Assembly (NCBI GenBank): GCA_023413135.1
Contig: JAEZQK010000078.1
Coordinates: 1 to 24,929 of the forward strand
Length of the DNA stretch: 24,929 nucleotides
Source: Bacillota bacterium
GTDB lineage: Bacteria; Bacillota; Clostridia; Christensenellales; Aristaeellaceae
Direction: 5' to 3'
Made by a program: the position numbers and the translations under genes. Below the pieces are notes generated by a model. It made no database searches. It saw nothing but the letters and a program-made list of their open reading frames with translations, and was not told the DNA's origin. This document shows, in pieces, positions 20,759-24,929 of this stretch (position 1 is its first letter; each line of letters opens with the position of its first letter).

Positions 20759-21365
20759 CACGTACCTCATCGTGAAACAGATCATATATATTGCATTGGC
20801 ACAATTCGTCAAACAGGTTCTTCAGCGCAAAGATGGAATCCCACTTTTTTAACGTATAATCATTAAATCCATGCCTTCGGACCACATCCATCAAACGGAC
20901 GTCGAGCAGGCAGACTCCTTGCGGCAAACTCAAAGAATCACCAAGCTGGATAAGACTGTCGTAGCTGTCATAATCAACGCTGCTTAATGTCGAATGAACT
21001 AACGCTATTTCTTCGGACGAGCAGTCAAACGATTTTCCGCTGTATGCACCTATATTTTTATAAGGAAATGAATGTGTCAGGCATATCCGCGCTACCTGCG
21101 GATATCCTTTTTCCATCATGAGATTGTAACCTGCAATAATGTGGTGCATATCCCGGATGCCTTCAAATCGGCCTATATCATGCAATAGCCCCAGAACATA
21201 GATGCCATCGCCATTCAAATCGCAGCGTCTCGCAATCGTTTCCGCCACCCGCGCCACCACCCGGCTATGTTCTGCCCATGGCCCCGGATTTTGTTCATTC
21301 GCCCATTGCAGCAAAGCCTCCGCATCCTGCCGGGAAGGCAATTGCCCAAACGGTATTTTTCGCAT
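20742..21365 (-). CDS. HD-domain metal-dependent phosphohydrolase
   Basis: A 207-residue HD-superfamily protein. H33 (AEHSRVVARVAETIA), the paired H62-D63 (GLLHDIGRF), H74/H75 (DMHHIIAGY) and H98 (CLTHSFP) supply the metal ligands of an active phosphohydrolase domain. Substrates of such stand-alone HD proteins are nucleotides or phosphoesters; this one cannot be assigned. The start is uncertain: ATG 21365 gives the family-like MRKIPFGQLPS and has a distant GAGGG; a TTG at 21422 has no SD and adds 19 unconserved residues. It lies about 96 nt downstream of the beta-galactosidase gene in the same direction and may be co-transcribed. Confidence 0.8.
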   Translation of the reverse strand: MRKIPFGQLPSRQDAEALLQWANEQNPGPWAEHSRVVARVAETIARRCDLNGDGIYVLGLLHDIGRFEGIRDMHHIIAGYNLMMEKGYPQVARICLTHSFPYKNIGAYSGKSFDCSSEEIALVHSTLSSVDYDSYDSLIQLGDSLSLPQGVCLLDVRLMDVVRRHGFNDYTLKKWDSIFALKNLFDELCQCNIYDLFHDEVRDVSFR

Positions 21366-21461
21366 ACACTCGATCCCACCCTCTATGAATTTGCTGTATT
21401 CTGTTAATCCGGAATCACCCAAGGCAGTTACCGCCCTGCTGTGTAAGGTATGAGATTGGGA

Positions 21462-23057
21462 TCAAAAGATTTTCATGGTCATTCCCGGGTTCAGGCGGAT
21501 GCGTACCGCTTCGCCGCCGTGCACAAACAGCTTGAAGTTCGTCTGGTCGCCGTTGCGAAAAAAGTACACGACCCAGTTGCCCTTCTCATCAAAATGGCCT
21601 TCTTCAACGGAGAGGTGGTTCAACTGGGTGGATTGGCGGGACAAGAGCCCGGGGAAAGGATTGGTGTCTTCGGGATCGGGACGGCGGATGAAATCAAGGC
21701 CAACCCCAGCACCGGCAACAAAGTATTCGTACTCGGACACTTCTATTAACAGCGCACGTCCGCGTTCCTTTGCATGAAACTGATATTCCGGCAATTGCAG
21801 ATTCATCTGCGTTGCCTGCACGCGCTGACCACCCGCGCTAAAAAAAGAGGCAATCACATGGAATTTTTCCAGCCGCAGGTATTCCTCGCGGGAGAATTCG
21901 TCCTGCAGCAGCGCGTGAACACGGCCGGTACCGCGATACTTGATCAACAGTGGAGCCAGGTTACGGATTGCGCGCATGGTAAACATCATTTTGCGGGATT
22001 CATCGCTTAGCGTATCGTCATCTGTCAACGCCCTTTCCGCGCCGAACGCACACAGGCCGATGCAGCCATAATCGGCAAAGGCACGCATGGCATTCATCGC
22101 GTTTGCCTCGCCGCCAGTGGCCGATTCGGGGATGAACAGCGCGTTGTCTTCCCGCGCATAGCGGGCAGCAATCCGCGTATAATCCCGCTTGGCATGATTG
22201 TAGATATCGGGGCACAGCATGTCCAGGAATGGGGCGCCGGCCTTCCAGATATCAAGCACCCGGCCTACCGCAGCACCGGCGTTATAACTGAAGCCGGCTT
22301 CTTCAACGCCCTGCTCGCCAACCATGACGTTTGTGAACATGACAAGATCATAAATTTCCTTGCCGGCGCGGGCAATTTCGCCAATGTAGCGGGCATGATA
22401 CCAAGCGGAGAATGCTTCGTGGGCATGCCGGCCAAACTGTCCGCGCCATGTGCGGGAGCCATCCCGCTTGCCGCAGTCTTCCAGCGTTATGTCATACAGT
22501 TCGATGGGAAGCGGTTTTTCGTAGTCTTCACAAGCAATGCGGGAGTAATCACGGTCGGTATTGGCATAACCCATTTCATTTTCGATCTGCAAGCCAAGCA
22601 CGGTGCCCTGCTCGCCGTCGTATTCCTTCAGAAACCTCATCACTTCGCAGTAGGCTTTCTTGTCGCGCTTAAGCGTTGCCATGCCGTGGGGGGAGAGGGA
22701 TGCGTGCTGGGCACCCGTGGGGCCGACGGCAATCTGATACTGTTGCGGATCGAGCTTGATATAATCAGGCGCGTAGTTTGGATGGCCGTTCTTGGAGGTG
22801 GCAAACCACAGGATTATCAAATGAAGGTCCGCTTTACGTACTTCATCAATCAACTCCTTGACAAGGGTCATATCATACTGATCCTTGACAGGTTCGATCA
22901 TATTCCAGTAAATTGGCGCCTCAAGAACGTTTCCGCCATACAGCTTAACGGCCCTTATTGCCTTTTCCATCAGCGGACTTCCGGTAGAGGAGTTCATTGC
23001 CTGCAAACCCAGCAGAAGAATCGGGTTGCCTTTTTTATCAGTAAAGAACCGGTTCAT
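21462..23057 (-). CDS. Beta-galactosidase-like glycoside hydrolase (GH35/GH42 type with DUF5597-like C-terminus)
   Basis: A 531-residue cytoplasmic (no signal peptide) glycosidase. The N-terminal TIM barrel opens with FFTDKKGNPILLLGLQAMNS and contains APIYWNMIEP. The acid/base pair is in LQIENEMGY (E161 after N160) and the likely nucleophile is E311 in LFIPESATGG; paired 'NE' and 'E' at strands 4 and 7 define clan GH-A. The C-terminal part (LLIEVSEYEYFVAGAGVGLDF, GHFDEKGNWVVYFFRNGD) resembles the DUF5597 region of GH35-like beta-galactosidases. ATG 23057 is preferred: AAAGG lies 11 bases upstream and it gives the family N-terminus; the longer start at 23114 has no SD and would include the palindrome at 23083-23097. 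Galactosides are the likely substrates. The divergent AraC gene may regulate it. Confidence 0.85.
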   Translation of the reverse strand: MNRFFTDKKGNPILLLGLQAMNSSTGSPLMEKAIRAVKLYGGNVLEAPIYWNMIEPVKDQYDMTLVKELIDEVRKADLHLIILWFATSKNGHPNYAPDYIKLDPQQYQIAVGPTGAQHASLSPHGMATLKRDKKAYCEVMRFLKEYDGEQGTVLGLQIENEMGYANTDRDYSRIACEDYEKPLPIELYDITLEDCGKRDGSRTWRGQFGRHAHEAFSAWYHARYIGEIARAGKEIYDLVMFTNVMVGEQGVEEAGFSYNAGAAVGRVLDIWKAGAPFLDMLCPDIYNHAKRDYTRIAARYAREDNALFIPESATGGEANAMNAMRAFADYGCIGLCAFGAERALTDDDTLSDESRKMMFTMRAIRNLAPLLIKYRGTGRVHALLQDEFSREEYLRLEKFHVIASFFSAGGQRVQATQMNLQLPEYQFHAKERGRALLIEVSEYEYFVAGAGVGLDFIRRPDPEDTNPFPGLLSRQSTQLNHLSVEEGHFDEKGNWVVYFFRNGDQTNFKLFVHGGEAVRIRLNPGMTMKIF

Positions 23058-23082
23058 AAGCGAACGCACCTTTCTTTTGAAA

Positions 23083-23097
23083 ATGCGGCTGCCGCAT
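23083..23097 (-). promoter_or_regulatory. 15-bp palindrome in the beta-galactosidase leader
   Basis: ATGCGGC-T-GCCGCAT is a perfect 7-bp dyad about a single central base, located 26 nt upstream of the chosen start. The size and symmetry resemble a repressor operator; a tight mRNA hairpin is unlikely with a one-base loop. Confidence 0.4.
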
Positions 23098-23183
23098 ATG
23101 GAATCATCCTTCATCTGTTCTTATTTTACCATCTTTTCTCTCACTTTCCTACTGATAGATATTCCATTTGAGCAAGAATTGTT

Positions 23184-23212
23184 AAGACAAACCATTCGCG
23201 TCATGTTATACT
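23184..23212 (+). promoter_or_regulatory. Extended -10 promoter of the AraC gene
   Basis: AAGACA (23184-23189), a 17-nt spacer and TATACT (23207-23212) with TG one base before it (23204-23205). The leader is about 25 nt. Confidence 0.6.
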
Positions 23213-23243
23213 CCAACTGAACAACAGCCATGGGGGGAAGGCC

Positions 23244-24098
23244 ATGAAGAACCTGGACCGCATCGAAAAGGCACTGGAGTATATCGACGGCCATCTGGAC
23301 GAAGCGCTGCGCCTGGAGCAGATATCCAGTGTATTCCACTTCTCCCCCTACTACTTTCACCGCATGTTCACAGCCGTGGTAGGCCGGCCCATCACAGCCT
23401 ACATGCGGGAAAGGCGGCTGCGAAAGGCCTGCACGCTGCTTGCGCAAACGCGGGATCCCATTTTGTCCATCGGTATGGAATGCGGCTTTGAAACTGCCCA
23501 GGCGTTTTGCAGGACCTTTAAAAATCAGTTCGGCATATCCCCTACCCAATACAGAAAATCGCCGGGCATCTATACCCAGCTTACCGCGCAGGAGCTGGTG
23601 GATGCTTTCCGGCACAAATTGAAAGGAGGCATCTTGATGGAACCCAGGATCATTGAACGGCCCCAAATGTACATCGCAGGCGTAGGCGGCGACGGCAGCA
23701 AAACCGCCGCCATATGGCAAAGCTTTATGACGCTTCAGGAAAAAAAGGAGCTTGCAAACGCATTGTCACAGGATGGCTACGAAGTCCGCATCTGTGAGGA
23801 CAAGGGGCAGACGTGTCACGTGGGATTGAGCATCTCCTCTCCTAAAGCAGATGAGGATTATACGGTGTTCTCTCTCCCGGCCACGCTGTACGCATCGTTT
23901 GACGTATATGTCGCGGAAGGATATGACAGCCAAAACACCGCTATGGACGATTGGCTGAACAACAACAAGAACACATACACCCAGCGGCTGCTGGACGGAA
24001 AGTACTATGTGGTGGAGTATTACGACGAACGCTTTCATGGCAATGAGGCAGACTCCATTGTGGAAATCTGGGTGCCCATTGAGGAAATTAGAAAATAG
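23244..24098 (+). CDS. AraC-family regulator with GyrI-like ligand-binding domain
   Basis: A 284-residue two-domain regulator. The N-terminal 105 residues hold the two helix-turn-helix motifs: LRLEQISSVFHFSPYYFHRMFT, then the family signature ILSIGMECGFETAQAFCRTFKNQFGISPTQYR. The C-terminal part (about 130-284) is a GyrI-like/SHS2 domain (PRIIERPQMYIAGVGG..YTVFSLPATLYASFDV..DSIVEIWVPI), as in Rob, SoxS-like and drug-binding regulators such as BmrR partners. It probably binds an amphipathic small molecule. ATG 23244 is preceded by GGGGGGAAGG. The gene is divergent from the beta-galactosidase, with about 185 nt between them, and has its own terminator. Whether it controls that gene or distant drug-efflux genes is not shown. 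Confidence 0.9.
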   Translation: MKNLDRIEKALEYIDGHLDEALRLEQISSVFHFSPYYFHRMFTAVVGRPITAYMRERRLRKACTLLAQTRDPILSIGMECGFETAQAFCRTFKNQFGISPTQYRKSPGIYTQLTAQELVDAFRHKLKGGILMEPRIIERPQMYIAGVGGDGSKTAAIWQSFMTLQEKKELANALSQDGYEVRICEDKGQTCHVGLSISSPKADEDYTVFSLPATLYASFDVYVAEGYDSQNTAMDDWLNNNKNTYTQRLLDGKYYVVEYYDERFHGNEADSIVEIWVPIEEIRK

Positions 24099-24105
24099 GC
24101 ATACA

Positions 24106-24133
24106 AAAAAGATCAGGCGAACCTGATCTTTTT
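24106..24133. terminator. Bidirectional terminator between the AraC and UbiB-like genes
   Basis: AAAAAGATCAGG (24106-24117), loop CGAA, then CCTGATCTTTTT (24122-24133). The A and T tracts on either side of the GC core make it usable by both convergent genes. Confidence 0.92.
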
Positions 24134-24140
24134 GTTATGC

Positions 24141-24929
24141 TTATTTCTTCCTGGCCCACCAAGACGAAAAAATCAAATAGGCTCCCAGCAGCGCGGCCAG
24201 GAAAAAGCCGCCAAACGCCATCCACGGTATGCCAAACCATAGTGGCAGCACCGGAGCCTGGCACAAAAGTGCGGAGGCGATCAAAAGCGCGCTGCACAAA
24301 AGGCACAGGATGATCCGGTTCACCATGCGGCTGATCATGTGCAGGGGCTTTTCGGAGCCTGTCAGCTCCACATTGATTTTTCCCTGGCCCTTTACCGCCG
24401 CCTGCAAAAGCTCCGATAGCTGATAAGGCAGCTCCAGCGCCTTTCTCCCGGACCTGTACAGCGAACGCGCCCCGTAAAAAAGTTCCTTCTCCCAATCGAT
24501 ATCATCGAGAAACCTTTCCTGCATGCCGGCGGCCATGATAGACATGAAATCCACCTGGGGGCATAACGAACTCACCACACCCTGTACGGTGACAATGGCC
24601 CGGCTGAGCATCGCCATGCCCTGGGGCATTTGCAGGCCATGGCGGTTGGCCATTAAGAGCACTTCCTCCATCATCTTGCCCAGGTTCATCTGGCCCACTT
24701 CCATCTGGCCATACCGGCTCATGACCGTCTCGATGTCCTCATACAGCCTTGGGTGGTCGATGGTCTGGGTATGCACCGCCAGGGACAAAAGCGCCGTCTT
24801 TGTCTCCTGCACATCCTGCAGCACGACACCCTTTACGGCACGCTTCAAAAGTTGCTGCTCGCGGGGTGTCAACCGGCCTACCATGCCCAGGTCCAGGAAT
24901 ACGATCTTTCCCTCCCGCACGCTCAGGTT
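24141..24929 (-). CDS. AarF/ABC1/UbiB kinase-like protein, C-terminal part
   Basis: The 5' end lies beyond the window. The visible 262 residues start at NLSVREGKIVFLDLGMVGRL, the segment after the kinase-like catalytic loop, in which LDLGMVG is the family's metal-binding DFG equivalent. Helical regions follow, then 'LPYQLSELLQAAVKGQGKINVELTG' and two C-terminal membrane helices (NRIILCLLCSALLIASALL and WFGIPWMAFGGFFLAALLGAYLIF). This is the standard layout of bacterial UbiB/AarF proteins, atypical kinases with ATPase activity linked to membrane lipid or isoprenoid-quinone metabolism. The function in anaerobic Clostridia is unclear. The final WWARKK is a basic tail. The codon at 24918-24920 is GTG but reads as internal valine. 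Confidence 0.9.
   Translation of the reverse strand, partial: NLSVREGKIVFLDLGMVGRLTPREQQLLKRAVKGVVLQDVQETKTALLSLAVHTQTIDHPRLYEDIETVMSRYGQMEVGQMNLGKMMEEVLLMANRHGLQMPQGMAMLSRAIVTVQGVVSSLCPQVDFMSIMAAGMQERFLDDIDWEKELFYGARSLYRSGRKALELPYQLSELLQAAVKGQGKINVELTGSEKPLHMISRMVNRIILCLLCSALLIASALLCQAPVLPLWFGIPWMAFGGFFLAALLGAYLIFSSWWARKK

Noticed and set aside
23058..23114. Longer start of the beta-galactosidase at 23114
   Set aside because: There is no SD, the added residues are unconserved, and it would turn the palindrome at 23083-23097 into coding sequence. ATG 23057 fits the family better, though this is not proven.

Overview
The window looks like a spore-forming member of the class Clostridia with moderately high G+C. 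The evidence is a near-complete spoIVA with a sigma-E-like promoter, the Clostridia marker pair scfA/scfB (SCIFF peptide and its radical SAM maturase) beside yajC, a Gram-positive hprK, and strong purine-rich ribosome binding sites with frequent TTG and GTG starts. The dispersed hairpin repeats resemble those I associate with uncultured gut Clostridia. A Christensenellales- or Oscillospirales-like organism is a guess; no rRNA gene is present to decide it.

Layout. 1-2348: end of yajC, a TIGR04086-type membrane protein, scfA with its own promoter and terminator, and scfB. 2451-3786: a membrane-anchored HtrA protease with its terminator. 3850-6309: an MFS exporter and a large ArsR-type regulator, apparently one operon. 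6320-7911: spoIVA as a single sporulation unit. 7912-9007: an A+T-rich histidine phosphatase gene followed by a repeat-rich non-coding stretch. 9008-11468: a secreted ComEC-like metallo-beta-lactamase-fold protein with a lamin-tail domain, divergent from an NAD(P)-dependent dehydrogenase of the 2,4-diaminopentanoate dehydrogenase/dihydrodipicolinate reductase type. 11469-11882: a second repeat cluster. 11883-13099 (minus): an encapsulin iron-storage operon, with a ferritin-like cargo carrying a C-terminal loading peptide followed by the shell protein. 13305-13865 (minus): a nitroreductase. 13939-14391: tadA. 14388-14556: a MITE-like element whose ends overlap the stop codons of tadA and the convergent hisC (14553-15611, minus). 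15858-20074: HAD phosphatase, hprK, ROK glucokinase and asnS in one direction. 20133-23057 (minus): a GNAT acetyltransferase, an HD-domain phosphohydrolase and a GH35/42-like beta-galactosidase. 23244-24098: an AraC regulator with a GyrI-like ligand domain. 24141-24929 (minus): the C-terminal part of an AarF/UbiB kinase-like protein.

How the parts work together. yajC, the membrane protein and scfAB link the Sec-associated region to the ubiquitous clostridial RiPP SCIFF. hprK with a ROK sugar kinase and a sugar-phosphatase-like HAD protein suggests carbon-catabolite and sugar-phosphate handling. The encapsulin pair is a self-contained iron mineralising compartment. A recurring theme is Shine-Dalgarno sequences that can pair with terminator or promoter DNA just upstream (TIGR04086 gene, scfA, spoIVA). 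Read-through mRNAs may therefore be translationally silent while promoter-derived mRNAs are open.

No tRNA, rRNA, CRISPR array or complete insertion sequence was seen. No unmistakably new multi-gene system was found. The best candidates for something undescribed are the SCIFF variant with a C-terminal extension, the anti-SD arrangement, the stop-codon-donating MITE, the CTG start of the HAD gene and the operator-like repeats of the encapsulin operon.
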